Source: Coriolopsis trogii
Taxonomy: Eukaryota > Basidiomycota > Agaricomycetes > Polyporales > Polyporaceae
Length of the DNA stretch: 64,000 nucleotides
Assembly: GCA_020543525.1 (NCBI GenBank)
Contig: JAHYIO010000039.1
Location: 1,302,001 to 1,366,000 of the forward strand
Reading direction: 5' to 3'
Shown here: piece by piece, positions 45,147-58,000 of the stretch
Layout of the letters: each line of letters begins with the position of its first letter
Position numbering within the stretch: position 1 is the first letter of the stretch
The notes under the pieces: generated by a model
Told to the model about the DNA's origin: nothing
The model's input: the letters and a program-made list of their open reading frames with translations, nothing else
Databases searched by the model: none
Translations under genes and position numbers: made by a program

Positions 45147-47164
45147 ATGTCTGATGCAGCGCATCCAGAGCTGCAGGATCTGCGTGCTCAGTTACGCGAC
45201 ATTTACAATGCTATGGGCACGTTTGGGCCCTCTCAGCTCGCCGTCAAACCTCCCATCCTCGACTCATCCATGGATCTAACAGGAGATAACCAGGAGGAGT
45301 TTCACTCCCACCAGGACGCCGTGCATGGTTTACGCGCACTGCGAGACGCTGTCAGACGAGATCTGGATGTGTTAGAGAAGGTGAGCTCCTGCAAACGATC
45401 GCGCACGAACCATCGTTTACTATCGTTCAGATATGCTACCAGTAGTTCCTCAACGATCCCGCATGCGTCACTTTTCCAGCTCTATCCACCAACGCGCCCT
45501 ACCTGATATCTGTATGGAACGAGGTGCTGCACGCGCCTCCGCCGATTATCACCATTTGGCGAAGCTTCTGTGAAGACGATGAGCCTGTCAACATTCCACG
45601 CAGGGGCTCGAGAAAGCCTCCAGGAGTGAAAGTAGATGTCGTTGCGGATGCTGGACGGAGATGGATCAGGGTGAACACGTGCGTCACAACCGCTATAGCT
45701 TGATATATGCACTCACGATTCGCTAGGACGAAGAACTCAAGGCTCTTGGCGGAGTTTCGCGAGATCGATTCGTACATGACAGAGTCTGAAGACGAGGATG
45801 ATGACTTGGAAGGACGCCCTAGCCTTGCGCCAAAGGATTTCGACAACAGCATCCTCCGTATGGGGCGCTCGCTACTTGAAGCTGCACGTCGTAACCCTTT
45901 ATCTGGAACCGATGTATGTCCCACAATCACCATCCGGTTGACTCGCCTGGACCCTTGTCCCTCCAATCCAAAAGAGCATGACCCTCGAATAGCACAGACT
46001 ATACATGCCTTACGTGCAATGGGGATAGAGGTCCAGCTGGGAGAACGCGATCCCAAGCAGCTACCCAAGGTCTCGCCTTCACCCGTTCGCCACTTAGAGC
46101 CATCGGTTCAAGTCAACCTAGACCTCTCCATCCTCATCGCCCTAGTCTCCGACATTACGCATTCTCCTTTGCCAGCCTCTCCCGACGAAGCCGACGCCCG
46201 ATATGTGCCTTCGGCTCAGTATCGTGAATGGAAGCGGAGGCGCCTTGAGGCTGAAAAGGGCGACGAGGACATAGACGAGAGTCGTCTGGGCGAGAATGGG
46301 ATAGGAAAGCACTCACGTGCGCTCGCCAACCAAGCGCTGCAGGAAATGGGACGAGGGCTCTTGCAGGAGCTGCGCGACCGTCTCGCTGCAGTGACGTCCC
46401 CTAGCCTCCAGAACGTCGAGTTCTGGACCACACCCGAAGCGCGCGACCGCTGTCTACGAATAGTTCTCTCTAGGATCGGAGGTCCGAACGAGAAGAGGCG
46501 TGCCGCCGCGCTCTTTGCTCATCCAGACAAGCCGCGAGCGGATGCAGAGGACCAGTATTGGCAGGGTTCGCGTTACCCGCGTGCGTTCCTCCCGCTCACC
46601 CCCATCCATGTCTTCCCGTCATCTGTGCCTCCGGATGATCTCGAGCCCCTACCGTCGTTGGAGGACGGCACCGGCCATTCGCCATCGCTCTCGCCATTCT
46701 TCGGTGTGCTCGCGCGGACGTGTCGCGACATTCTCGCCCAGGGCACCCTCCCATCTCCTGCTGCACCCATCGCACCATCGAAACTTGCCAATCGCAGCAA
46801 CGGCGCTGAAGACCACGCGCATACAGTGACCCACGACGACGAAGTCGAGGAGATCGAACGGGCGGCGGTGATGAAGGCGAACCCTCGCCTCACCGCGCAC
46901 ACGGTGCAGAGCATGCTGTGGGGCGCGGCCCGTGGGTGGACGACGCTGACAGCGAACAAGTCGAGCGTGAAGGCGATCCTGCGCGACATGCGCGCCACTG
47001 AGGGCGGATATGGCTACCGGCAGCGGCCCGTACCGGCCTCTGTCTCGACGTCTGCCGCAGCGGAAGGTGAAGGTGCGGAGTCGACCGTGGTGGAGAAGGC
47101 GGCGATTTGGGTGGTCGATCCGAGGAGTCTGGCGGAGGGGATGAGGTTTGACTACGCTGAGTAG
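45147..47164 (+). CDS. DUF1308-family protein (C7orf25-like)
   Basis: Three exons and roughly 610 residues. The N-terminal helices (LQDLRAQLRDIYNAMGTFG) are followed by a conserved core: ISVWNEVLHAPPPIITIW, VKVDVVADAGRRWIRVNT and SLLEAARRNPLSG. The C-terminal part has VQVNLDLSILIALVSDITH, then a long acidic and charged segment, and ends SSVKAILRDMRA...WVVDPRSLAEGMRFDYAE. The WIRVNT and DLSILIALVSDITH blocks fit the DUF1308 domain. Its molecular function is not established. The last exon (from about 45726) is long and unbroken. Confidence 0.75.
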
Positions 47165-47379
47165 GAAGGACCAGGCTTCAATTTTGCTTGCGGGAGATGA
47201 AGTTGTGAGGATCTCGACAGCGAGCATCATGAAAAAAGATGTGTATGATGGTATACGATGTAATGCGGTATGCATAGTTGTCGACAAAGCTATAGTCTGT
47301 CTTTGAATGATCCACAGCGAGAAACGACGGGAGTTTTCCTGCCACATAACGCAAGTGCTAAGCGTAATGGAATGCATAT

Positions 47380-47718
47380 AGGGCTGCTCAATTCTTGTGG
47401 ACGCTGGACGTTGGACGCGTTGAGAGACTTTTGAAGGGGATGATGGACTGAAGCGAGGGCAGCCGGTGGTTCGGCAAGCCTCGTCTTGCTCCTCCCTCTC
47501 CTCCTTAAAGCTCTCGCAGCGAGCTAAACTAGCCTTGGAATAACGTCGGAATTCTTCTGTGTTCGTGAAATACGGCACCCTAGCCAATGCATGTCTTTCA
47601 GGGATATGCATCTTGCGGGAGCTGGTGGGACGTCGGCTGTTCTCGCTTATACCATTGCGTCCATCAAAGTGCTCTGAACGCGTCCAACGTCCAGCGTCCA
47701 CAAGAATTGTGCAGCCCT
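47380..47718. mobile_element. MITE with about 45-bp terminal inverted repeats
   Basis: The left end (47380-47426, starting AGGGCTGCTCAATTC) and the right end (47671-47718, reverse complement starting AGGGCTGCACAATTC) match over about 45 bp with two or three differences. The repeats contain a ladder of GGACGCT, GGACGTT, GGACGCG. The 339-bp element has no coding frame. It sits in the 3' flank of the DUF1308 gene. No clean target-site duplication was found at the ends. Confidence 0.75.
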
Positions 47719-48208
47719 TATGACATACGAACGCAACGTAGGACAGTTTCCTGTGAACCAGCTGGGCGGTAGGAAAGTTTGTGAGGCGCTGCCATCGTCA
47801 AAATGAACATCGGTCGACCACACACGTTTGCGACATCCTCACAGTGCATAAAATGATCAGGATCTAAATATATGTAACTCCTTTCCAATCGAAACGACAT
47901 CCGCGAACGATACCAGATACACATTAACGCCGGGAGACACGTACGAAACCCCGCGATCGACGGGGCTCCCTCCCCCAAAGATCCAGAGTAACAGCACAGC
48001 GATGCGATACAGATACAGATGCAGTACTTAGCACTATGATGAATAAACAACCAAGCCGGGAAAGATATGTGGAAATATGGAAGGTGTGTACGAGATGCGA
48101 GCGAGATGGGGCAGACAGACGGAAGACGATGCGGAGATGTGAGGAGCACGAAGCACGGAGCACGGAGCACTGATAGAATCCAAGAAGATGGGGGACGCAC
48201 GAACACCT
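47719..48208. other. Intergenic: 3' flank of IRE1
   Basis: No gene seen between the MITE and the end of IRE1. A short GAGCACGAAGCACGGAGCACGGAGCACTG run near 48145 is a degenerate tandem GAGCACG repeat. Confidence 0.4.
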
Positions 48209-51200
48209 CTAGTCCTTGAGTTCGTAGTACGAGCGGAACATCGACTCGGTGCGGAGCGTAGACGACGAGATGACGCCGTGCACGTGGAGGAAGAGATGAG
48301 GGAAGCGCTTTGTAAAGTACGCCAGGAAGCCCTCGGGCATCGACCCGAGCAGCCGCTTCACGTTGTCCGGGAGGTCCTGGTAGTGGTGTTTCTGCGAACA
48401 CACAACACAGATTCCGTCAGCTCTCTCGCCACGCACAAATCGCATTAGCGGGGCAACTCACCTTATTCCGCAGCGCGCGCAAGAGGTCCTGCACGGACTT
48501 GCCGTCGTACTTGCGGAACTTGCCCAGGTTTTCGATAAACAGCTTGTCGAGCCGCGAGTGCCAATCGGCGCCCACGACGTCGTATGCGCCGGTCTCGAGC
48601 GCGACGAGGTTCGCGTCCTTCGGGTCCCGACACATGATCTCGAACCGGTCCGACGCGTCTTGCAGGAACGTGAGCCGCTTGCCGGGGTCCCAGAAGTACG
48701 GATGGAGCAGGCATGTACTCGTATCCGGTCTAAACCAACATCCCTCTGTTAGTTGTGAAAACCAGCTCGGAACGGAGTACGCAACGCACCTCTCGTACGC
48801 CTCTGGACTGAGCATCTTCGTGATAAGGTCCATGCCCTCCGCGCCCTCCTCCCCGAACCTCTCCAACCCCTCGAGATGCTTCGCGTTCTTGAGAATGTTG
48901 AACTCGCGCTCGAACCGGTCCCCAAATGGGTGCAGCCCGTTCGTGAGCACATAGTAGTACAGGCACCCCAGCGCAAAAATGTCCACCGACTTCGTCAGCC
49001 GCGTCGGCTTCCCCGTCGGTGTCCCCGCAGGCCCTCCCGAACCGCTCCCGACGCCCACGCTCCCTCTCGACGACTGCGACTCATCCCCGGCGTCGTCCAG
49101 CTTCACTTCGCCCCTGAGGATCTCCGGAGCCCGCCACCCGACCGTGCCCGCGGCCATCGAGCCGTGCGCAGTGGGCAAGAAGCTCGTCTGGTCGTACTCG
49201 AGCTTCTTGCACAGCCCAAAGTCCGAGATGAGCATCCGGTGCCCCGCGTTCTCCCCCACACCCTTCTTCGCGTCCGAGACAAGTATGTTCTGCGGCTTGA
49301 TGTCCCGGTGGATGATCTTGAGCGCGTGCAAGTGTCGCAGCCCCGCCGTGATCTGGCGCAGCGCACGCTTCGGCTCAAACGCGACGACGATGTCCCGGAA
49401 TTGGTCTGGTCGCTCAATGACGTCCGCGAGCGACGCCGGGCATAGCTCGAGCGCGATGTACAGAAAATTCGCGTGCGCCTCCTGGTAGTAGTACCGGATC
49501 ACGTTCGGGTGGTCGTCCGATTCTTGCAGCACGTTCACCTCGCGCGACGCGAGCGTCACAAAGTCGGCCAGCATCCGCTTCACGGCAACCGCGCGACCTT
49601 GCAGTGACCCCTTGAATACCACCGTCCCGTGTGAACCCATGCCTGGGCGCCATATGGTTCAGTCAATCAAAATGAAAGACACCGAAGACGCGATACATAC
49701 CTAGAATCTGGTCCGACACCACCAGCGTCGGAACGGCGGGCACAGGTGGAGTCGAGGGAGCAAGGAGAATGGTCGGCGCCGGAGTCTTGGGTGTCTCCTG
49801 AGTAGGCGTGGGTTCTGCCAACAGCTCGACTTCGTCCGCTGGGAGTGCGATTGTGACTGGGCCCTTCTTCTTCCCCTTGCCCCGCTTCCGCCTGATGCCC
49901 TTCTTCTTGCCAGTCGGGTCAGGTGCATCTCCGTCCTTGTCCGTGTCTTCGCCCGCATCAGTGAGAGCGCCAGTCACAGGCTCGAGAGCTTCTGGTGCGA
50001 ACAGGACCTTCTTCGCGTTGGGCAGCTCAGGGGTAGGAAGGTCCGATGGATCCTGCGCATGGCCATTGCCAACCTTGTCCGTAATTTCTGGGAGCGTAGC
50101 GTCCTGAACGGGCTTCGTGACGTCCTCGGGAATGTCGACAGGAGCGGAGACCGGGACCGCGGTTGGTGGAAGGGGACTAGGGCCAAGGAATTTCCGCACT
50201 GACATCCAAACGAGCAATACGATGGCACACAACGCGAAGGCAGAGAACGCCTGCGTAGGGCCACTCATTCCCAGAAGCCCAGCCGGCGGCTGCTCGTCGA
50301 CATGATGGCCGTCAGAGCCATTTCCCCAGGAAGGTGGAGGTGTCCATGAAGCGTTGTCGGGCTCGGATGGTCGCGGGGACGGTACGAGGGGGTCCTCCCG
50401 GACATCTATGGCGTTCGAGTTGTGCTGCTGGGATATCCCTGTCTGAGGCAAAACAGAAGGCGCCCCATCAAGCAAGCGGCTCAATCTGGACTGACTGTCG
50501 GACCCTAGCTTCCTAATACCGGTCAGGCAGCGAATGTCTGAAGACCCGTTCTTGCACTCCTCCAGGAGCTTGCGGGCTTTGGCTATCCGTGCGGCACTTT
50601 CAACGTCAGGTGGGTAGTCCTTGCCGTATTTGTACGTAGGGTCGAAGACGGCGCCGGGCGGTGGGTCGATAGACCGCAACCGGTTCTCGTTGGAGTCGCC
50701 AAAAACGACGAGAGGGAAACGGTCCGGGCTCATGACGAAGAGTGAGCCGGTGTCCTCGACAAGTCCGACGTATGCAGCGTCGAGATTTGGTAGGTGGCGC
50801 TGCTTGGCGGCCGATGTGAGATCCACAGAAGGGAGGATCTCTTGGAGGCGAGGTTGAGGCTGGAGAAGAACAAATGGATTCTCCCGTTTCGGTGAACGGA
50901 GAACATCGAAAGTGGCGACTCTGTTGAAATTCAGTATTAGAGCCAGATAGAGGGGGCTTCGGGACTTACATGGGCTGACGGAATGAGTGATACCACATGA
51001 GATGTGCGTTGGAAGAGGCATCGGACGAGTCTGACGCGGGGGTTTTGAAGGAGATTATCTTGCCAGAGGGAAGCGACTGTATATAGGTATTGTCGGCAGT
51101 GTGCTGGTAGAGAGTCTGGAGAGCATGGTCTTGATTATTGGGACCATATGTGGAGAAGGATAGTCTCTGGACGTGCGGACGACCTCCGGAGGAGCCAGTA

Positions 51201-51959
51201 GGGCGCGTGTGAATGGCAATATGGTAGTCTATGACAAGTCAGCCCTCGCTCGCCTACCCACCTGAACGACCTACCTGTGCGCCCAATGAATATCTCTCGC
51301 GGCTTGGATGCGACCTTGGGAGGCGTGGTCGAATCCTCGAGCTCGTCTAAGTCAATGTCTTGCGGGGTCTCGGCAAGGTCCTCGAAAGGCTGCCAGGGAC
51401 AAGTCGGGTCCACGGTCGCCTTGATCCTCCCCGTCTCTAGCTCGATCAGCAGCAAGGAGCTCTCCTTCTTGCCTACAAACACCCTCCTATCCTCGTCTCC
51501 TGCGAAGCTGAATGGGGACATGTCGACGAGCTGGGCCATGGAGAACGGGAGACGCTGTAAGGGGCTGTCGGGCGAAGACATGACATAGATATCGCCAGAC
51601 TGGGGCTCGATGACATAGACCTCGCGGCTTGCGTCGTCGTCGTCCGTGAGATCTGGGTCAATCTCGGGATGCTCTGTACGCACGAGAGGGCCAAAGGCAG
51701 GAGGGGCGGAGCCAGAGGAGGACATGGACCAGAGGGATACACCCGATGTGCGGTTGAGCGCATGCAGCTTACCGTCCACGGACGCTACGAGAACAATGTC
51801 GAGTAGCTCCAGGTCCTCAAATCCTCCAAACCGCTGCTCCTCCCGAGGAATGTTGACATGAGTTGAGAGGTCCTGAGAATTGGACCGTAGAGAGAGTACT
51901 TCAGCAAGACATATTCCAGCAGTGACGAGAAGGGCAGATAAAGCCGAGAGTGGTTTCAT
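48209..51959 (-). CDS. IRE1: IRE1: ER-stress sensor, kinase and endoribonuclease
   Basis: About 1,100 residues in several exons. The N-terminus is a signal peptide (MKPLSALSALLVTAGICLAEV). The luminal domain is a beta-propeller-like sensor (IVLVASVDGKLHALNRTSG is its first blade). One membrane helix follows (AFSAFALCAIVLLVWMSV), then a basic linker. The kinase has GMGSHGTVVFKG, the AVKRM lysine, HRDIKPQNIL, ISDFGLCKKL and GTVGWRAPEIL. The C-terminal RNase (KEN) domain has HHYQDLPDNVKRLLGSMPEG and FTKRFPHLFLHVHGVI. The KEN domain cuts HAC1/XBP1-type mRNA to start the unfolded protein response. A Gly/Ser-rich insert lies between the activation segment and helix F, typical of fungal IRE1. Confidence 0.94.
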
Positions 51960-52489
51960 GCCATACGAGTATGGTGAAGATGTGGTGAGCCAGCACGGTC
52001 AGAGAGCAATAGACGTTGGAGGACGACGTGTAAGACAGTGGGGACGACGAGAGAAAGCGGTGGAATTGTATTCCTGTCTGTGTGCACAGTATGTAAAGCA
52101 GCCGTGTCGGATTGCCCAGATTGAGGAGCACCACGTCATGTTAGGTACAGCCACGAACTACAGATGTTGCCTTGGCTCAGTGGCAGCGCGGTTCGCGCGC
52201 GTATCGTCGTGCGGGGTTCGATTCCCCTGCAGAGTTTATTTTTTACTTATCCCCCGGACAATAATACTTGGTCATTTGCGCCCAAACCTGAACATCATAT
52301 ACTCACTACATACTCAACCTCCTTGTGGTGCGAGAACTTCCGCATTGCTAGTTGCCGTATCATCGTACACGATTTCGGAAGCGTATTGGCGACAACGTCG
52401 ACCTGGATGTTGTCCAGGGCGCTCGGGACGGATCATTGTCACCCTCCAAGAACCGATGCTTGTTGGCGTCGACTGAGCTCATTACCACC
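51960..52489. other. Divergent promoter region of IRE1 (-) and ALDH7-type gene (+)
   Basis: About 530 bp. Apart from the tRNA-like element at 52166-52237, no feature is seen. Both flanking genes must be controlled from here. Confidence 0.45.
52166..52237 (+). pseudogene. tRNA-like Pol III element (A box, B box, T-run), cloverleaf broken
   Basis: A perfect A box (TGGCTCAGTGG, 52173-52183) and a perfect B box (GGTTCGATTCC, 52215-52225) are 42 bp apart, as in a tRNA gene. A TTTTTT terminator follows within about 15 bp (near 52238-52244). The T arm (GGGG-TTCGATT-CCCC) folds, but the acceptor ends do not pair, the D stem has one mismatch, and the anticodon stem fails. GCAGCGCGGTTCG resembles elongator-Met tRNAs. 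I read it as a tRNA pseudogene or a SINE-type Pol III unit; a working tRNA is unlikely. Confidence 0.55.
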
Positions 52490-54579
52490 ATGATCTCCAG
52501 GCGGGCAATCTCCTCGTTGCGACGCGCCCCACTTGCCCGTGGTCTCTCCACCCGAGCTGCCACAATCCTCCATGCCCTGGATATCCGCCCAGAGTCTGAA
52601 CTGTCCGGCGTATACGATGGAGAGTGGTCGGGGTCTGGAGAGTTGCTAGAGAGTGTATGTCCGACGACTGGGGAGGTATTAGCACGCGTTAAGACGGTAC
52701 GTGGCTATCGTCGTGTGCATCGTACAAGTCGGCGACGAGGCGCTTACTGTCGGTGGACAGGCATCTCATGCCGAAGTGCAGAGGGCACTTGAGCGCACGA
52801 GAGACGCGTACAAGGTCATCAGGAGCATCCCCGCACCGAAACGCGGCGAGATTCTAAGACAAATTAGAGAGGCCCTAGCGGCGAAGGTGAGCACGCCTCC
52901 GGGAGTTGAAAGTTGGGCTGAGACAGACTATATGCGCACAATGTCTAGCGAGATGACTTGGGAGCACTGGTATCCCTCGAAATGGGCAAAATTCGGACGG
53001 AGGGCGAAGGCGAGGTGCAGGAGTTCGTTGATATTGTGCGTCCATTCTCCTCGAAACGCGGGTTCATATTCACAGAAGAAGCCGTTGTAGGCCGACTATG
53101 CTGTCGGTTTGTCCAGAATGATGAACGGCCGTGTCGTCGCGTCAGAACGACCAGGTCACAGCATCCTTGAAGGTAACGTACTGCACGACGTCCTGTGACA
53201 TACCGCCTTCACTGACGCGGTATTGCAACACCCAAGTCCCCAACCCGCTTGGAGTAGTCGCCGTCCTGTCCGCATTCAATTTCCCCGTCGCCGTGTACGG
53301 CTGGAACCTCGCACTCTCCCTTACCGCGGGGAACGCGACGCTTTGGAAGCCCGCGCCCAGTACGCCGCTCTGCTCCATCGCGGTGACGAAGATTGTCTCC
53401 AGCGTGCTGGAGAAGAACGGCATCCCGGGCGCGGTCGCAGGCCTCGTTACCGGTGGCAAGGACGTGGGCGAGACTATCGTTGGGAGCACCAATGTGGACA
53501 TGGTCTCCTTCACAGGGAGCGAGGCTGTAGGGCGCGAAGTCGGAAAGGTTGTCCAGTCTCGCTTCGGCAAGGTCCTCCTCGAACTCGGCGGGAACAACGG
53601 TACGTTCATACTTGGGTGTCTCGTCTGGACCCAGCTCGTCCGCTCACTCTGCACACAGCTGCCGTCGTGATGCCGGACGCGGACCTCGACATGGCCGTTC
53701 CGGCTGTCTTCTTCGGTGCAGTTGGAACCGCGGGCCAGCGTTGCACATCCACTCGCCGCCTTTACCTGCACTCGTCCGTCGTGCAGAAGTTCCTCTCTCG
53801 TCTCGAGTCGCTCTACCAGTCTGTCCGCCCAGGAGACCCGCTCGACCGCTCAACCCTTCTCGGACCCCTCCATTCCCGTGCGGCCGTCAGCATCTATCAC
53901 AACGCTGTCGACCACCTCCACCAGACTGGCGCCGAAATCCTGTTTGGCGGAGCGTCATACCGCGACCTCCCTGCGCCTCTCAGTGGCGGCAACTTCGTGA
54001 TGCCGACCATCGCCATCCCGCAGGAGGTGAACGTGAAGGATAGAGTGTGGAGCACGGAGACGTTCGCTCCTGTTCTCAACGTCGGTGTCTTTGACGACCT
54101 TGAACAGGCCATCGAGTGGAACAACGGTGTCCCTCAGGTAAGCTCATGGCTGTTCTCACGGTAATTTCGTGCAGGAACGCTCATTGTGCATATATACAGG
54201 GCCTTAGCAGCAGTCTCTGGACGCGTGATATCCGCAACGTGGGCAAGTGGATCGGCCCCGCGGGTTCGGACGCAGGGATCGTCAACGTAAGTCGTTCGTT
54301 TGCAAGGGAAAAGAAGAATGTTGGGTGCTGATGGATCCCCATAGGTCAATGTTGGCACAAGCGGTGCGGAAATTGGTGCCGCGTTCGGTGGAAACAAGGT
54401 GTGCATATACCTTAATTCTGTTGCCCAAGCTCACGATGTATAATACGCAGAGTACTGGGTGGGGGCGCGAATCTGGTGGAGACGCATGGAAGCAGTACGT
54501 GCGCTGGAGCGCGTGCACGCTCAACTTCTCGGACGAGGCCCCTCTGGCACAGGGGGTGCAGTTCTCGAACACAACGTGA
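52490..54579 (+). CDS. ALDH7-type aldehyde dehydrogenase (alpha-aminoadipic semialdehyde dehydrogenase-like)
   Basis: About ten exons and 510-520 residues. The N-terminus ([20 protein letters not shown]) is rich in Arg/Ser/Leu and lacks acids, a mitochondrial presequence. Conserved blocks are [34 protein letters not shown] (NAD-binding Lys), [21 protein letters not shown] (catalytic Glu) and [13 protein letters not shown] (catalytic Cys). FNFP, RCTSTRR and the tail [17 protein letters not shown] are ALDH7/antiquitin features. Human ALDH7A1 oxidises alpha-aminoadipic semialdehyde in lysine breakdown; other ALDH7s act in osmotic and aldehyde stress. In fungi the role is less clear. The gene shares its promoter region with IRE1. 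Confidence 0.9.
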
Positions 54580-55089
54580 AGGAGTCACTCTGGATAGAGC
54601 ACGGACTTCTGCACGGCTCTCGGACAGATTCTGGAACATTGCACACACTTGTATCATACTATCAACACCATCGACTTGCATTGCACCATCGTTCGTGCAT
54701 AAATCTGCTTCGAAGCGCGTCAGCCATACCGACTCCTGAACACTGTTGAGCTTGCACACATACGTCTTGTTGAGTGAGAGGCACGGCCCGGCCTTGCATG
54801 ACAAGATGTCCGAAGCTGACATTCGCTGACACCACATATGCGCTCTGCGCTTGCCAAAGCGGACTTCTCGTCCGTCTACAGCGCAAGGTGTGAGTCGTAA
54901 TAGAACATGCGTTACAATATAAGATACAAATGTGTGCAGTGAGTCGGATGCAAGAGGATTCGATCAGTGAGAACAATGGCGTTGAGAGACTGAGAGACAA
55001 GACGGGGCACAAGGCACAAGACAGCAGGGCAGGGCAAGACAGGGGTATGACAAGCAATACCGACGTAGTATAAACATAACACCGCAGTT
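54580..55089. other. Intergenic between convergent ALDH7-type gene and SET1
   Basis: Holds both 3' flanks. No gene or repeat supported. Confidence 0.4.
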
Positions 55090-58000
55090 CTAGTTGAGAG
55101 TCCCACGACACTTTGCGGAACCGCAAAGGCAAGGTATCTTGTCCTGTTCAATAGGGAAATGATAATCTGTAGTCAAAGTCAGCAATGTGCGAAATGCAGC
55201 TGAGATGCAAGTCAGCGCGGCGTACCATATGTGATCTCACTGCCAAGCTCAATGTCCTGCTTCGCATATATCACGATCTTCTTCTCCCCACTGATCGTGA
55301 TAATCTTCGCAGTGCAGTTGGGGTCGCACGAATGGTTGATGAGACGGCTGCAAACTCGTCAGCCTACAACGAAGACGCATGACACCGCACGGGCACATAC
55401 CCAAGGTTCCCCTTCTTCGTAGCATCCACCACGAGATCCTCGTCGATGCGGAAGAGATAGCTACTCCCGATACCCTGTCGCTCATACGCCTTCTCGCGCT
55501 TGTCTGCAACCTGCGCGCGAATGACCTCGCCGACATACTCGATAACAAGGTCTCCGCGGTTGATCTTCTCCATCGCGTACAGCCCCCAGTCGTGGATAGG
55601 GGAGCGCGCGAACCGCAAGTGCTTCTTCCGCGTCTGCAGCTGGTTGTACTTCACGGAGTCCGGAGCAGCCGCCTCGCCCTTCGACAGCGCCATCGCTCGC
55701 TGTACCATGTTCATCTCCTCCAGCCCCTGCGCACGGCGACGCGCGTTGGCTCGGTTTGAACGCGACGAAGTGACCGCTTTTGGCGCAGACGGAGCATGCT
55801 CTGTTTCCGCCGCGACTGTCGCCGTCGTGCCGCGCAGGGCGTACTGAGCGACGTAAGCGGACTTCTCGGCGTGCGAGATCTTGTAGTACCCTTCCGTACG
55901 TGCTGAGCCTGTGAGATGCTTCCGGAACGGCTTCGGGTTGTCCGGGTCGTCCTCTTCGGCCTCTGGTTCCTCTTGTGGCGCGGCAGACTTGCCAAAGAGC
56001 GAACGCTCGAGCGCGAGCTTCGCGAAGTACATCTCCTCCTCGTCCTCGCAGATTCCCTCTGCGATGGGGTCGATGACGATTTCGGGCAACGACTTCGTGG
56101 GTGCAACAGGCGATACGAGCGGGGAGTCGTATGAAGTGATGCGCACCTGAGTAACTGATGGCGGCTCGAAAGGCAACGGCTCCGGAACAACCTGATGCAC
56201 CACCTCGTCCTCGAACACACTCGCCCCTCTGGAGTCCTGCACGACCTCGGCGACAGCGCTCTTCTTGATCTTTTTGGTACGGCCGACCTTGCCATCCTCC
56301 AGGGCCTGCTTAGTCTTTGTCTTTTTCTTGACAGGAACCTCGAGATCGCTCGCTTCCGACATGGCGCGTTTGCGCTGCTGCTGCGGCAGTTCAGGAACGG
56401 GCGTAGGCGCAGCCTCTTCGTCCTCCGACTCGATAATCCGCTCGACGACGAGCTTGGACTTCTTGGACTTCTTCTTCGGCCGCTCAACCGCCAGCTCCTC
56501 CTCGTCCAGAGTTTCCGCCGGGGTCGGAAGGTCAGCAGATACGACCTCAATTGGCTCTTCTCGCGGTCGTTTCTTCTGCTTGCGGAACGAAAGATTGCGA
56601 AGCCCGTTGCGGTCAATGTACTTCAAGTCCAAAGAGTCGACGACCTGCGCAACGTGACCGTCCAATGCGACAGGCTGTGTGCGGGCCGTAGATTTGGACC
56701 GCTCCTCCACTATCCGCCTAGCGTGCGGCGCGACCACTCGCTTGTTGATGTCCTTTTCCAGCACCTTCTTGAGGTCACGAAGGATGGTCATCTCAGCTTG
56801 TTCCAAGAGCTCTGCGTCGGTCCAATGCGTCTTGAAGGCAGTCGGGATGTGGGTGGGAGCAGGTCGTACAGTGACAGAGACCATGTGGTTCGCGAGCGTC
56901 CGATTCATGGCGTTGAGCACGAGAGAAGCACGTCGTGCCGAGTCCGATGTCTTGAAGGTGACATACCAACTATGTCGATCACGAAGCACCTGATTGTTCA
57001 TGGTTTGCTAAGCCCTTGAACGTTCGGTAGTAGGGGATGATACGCACCTCGTCGACAGGAAACTCGGCAAGAAACTTGCGCACCTCCTCCTCCCCACCGT
57101 TGCCCATATACCCATCAATGGCGATGTGTTCGTATCCGTTCTTCGCCAAGGTCGCTTTCACTACCTCGTAATCCACCTTCTTTGAGCCTCGACCATAGCC
57201 AGGCCGCCTGGACACGGGTGAAGGCGACCGCGAGGGAGGTAGCGGTATGGGGGATGGAATAGTCTCTCCTACGGTGATATTGAAGCGCATACTCGGGGGA
57301 AGGACCGGACCACCCGCAATACCGTTCGGGAAGAGGTGGATGGGAGGACGAATGTTGGCGGGAGGTACAGCACGAAGGACATGCATGCCACGGCCCCGAA
57401 AAGGAGCGTTTACAGGCCGACGGACCTTTGCAGGGTGCGCAGGACCGTTCCGTGGACCTGTGGGCGTCCCATTCGGGAGCGGACTAGTACTGTCGTGCAT
57501 GGGCGCCGGGGAATTAGACGACATCGGGGTGAGATGCGGGCGCATGGGGAGATGCACATTCGGAGGTGGCTGGCGCGGAGCATGATGCTGCTGTCGGGAT
57601 GGTGGAGGAACACCACCCGTCAACGCCGTCCTCCAAGGGTTGTTGGCGTGCATGGGGTTCTGCGCATGAACGGGAGTATGGCTAGCACTTGATGCAGGAG
57701 TATGCTTCAAATGCACCGACCCTGACTTCTCTTCCTTCTCTTTCTCCTGTCTCCGCTTCTCTTCTCGTTCTCGTCTGCGGCGGTGGTCCAACTCCGCCAT
57801 CACGGCCCTGAGCAACTTGCCCTCTCGATCGTGGACAACTCTTAACGCTTCACCCTCACCCGCTCCAGGGATCGCCAGTGAAAGTTTCTTCCCATGCTCC
57901 GCATCTACACACTTCTTCGCTTCTTCCTGAGTACTGAACCTGATCGAGACGATCCCAAGCGCAGCACCAGTCGACTTATCAATTTGTGGCTCGAACGACA

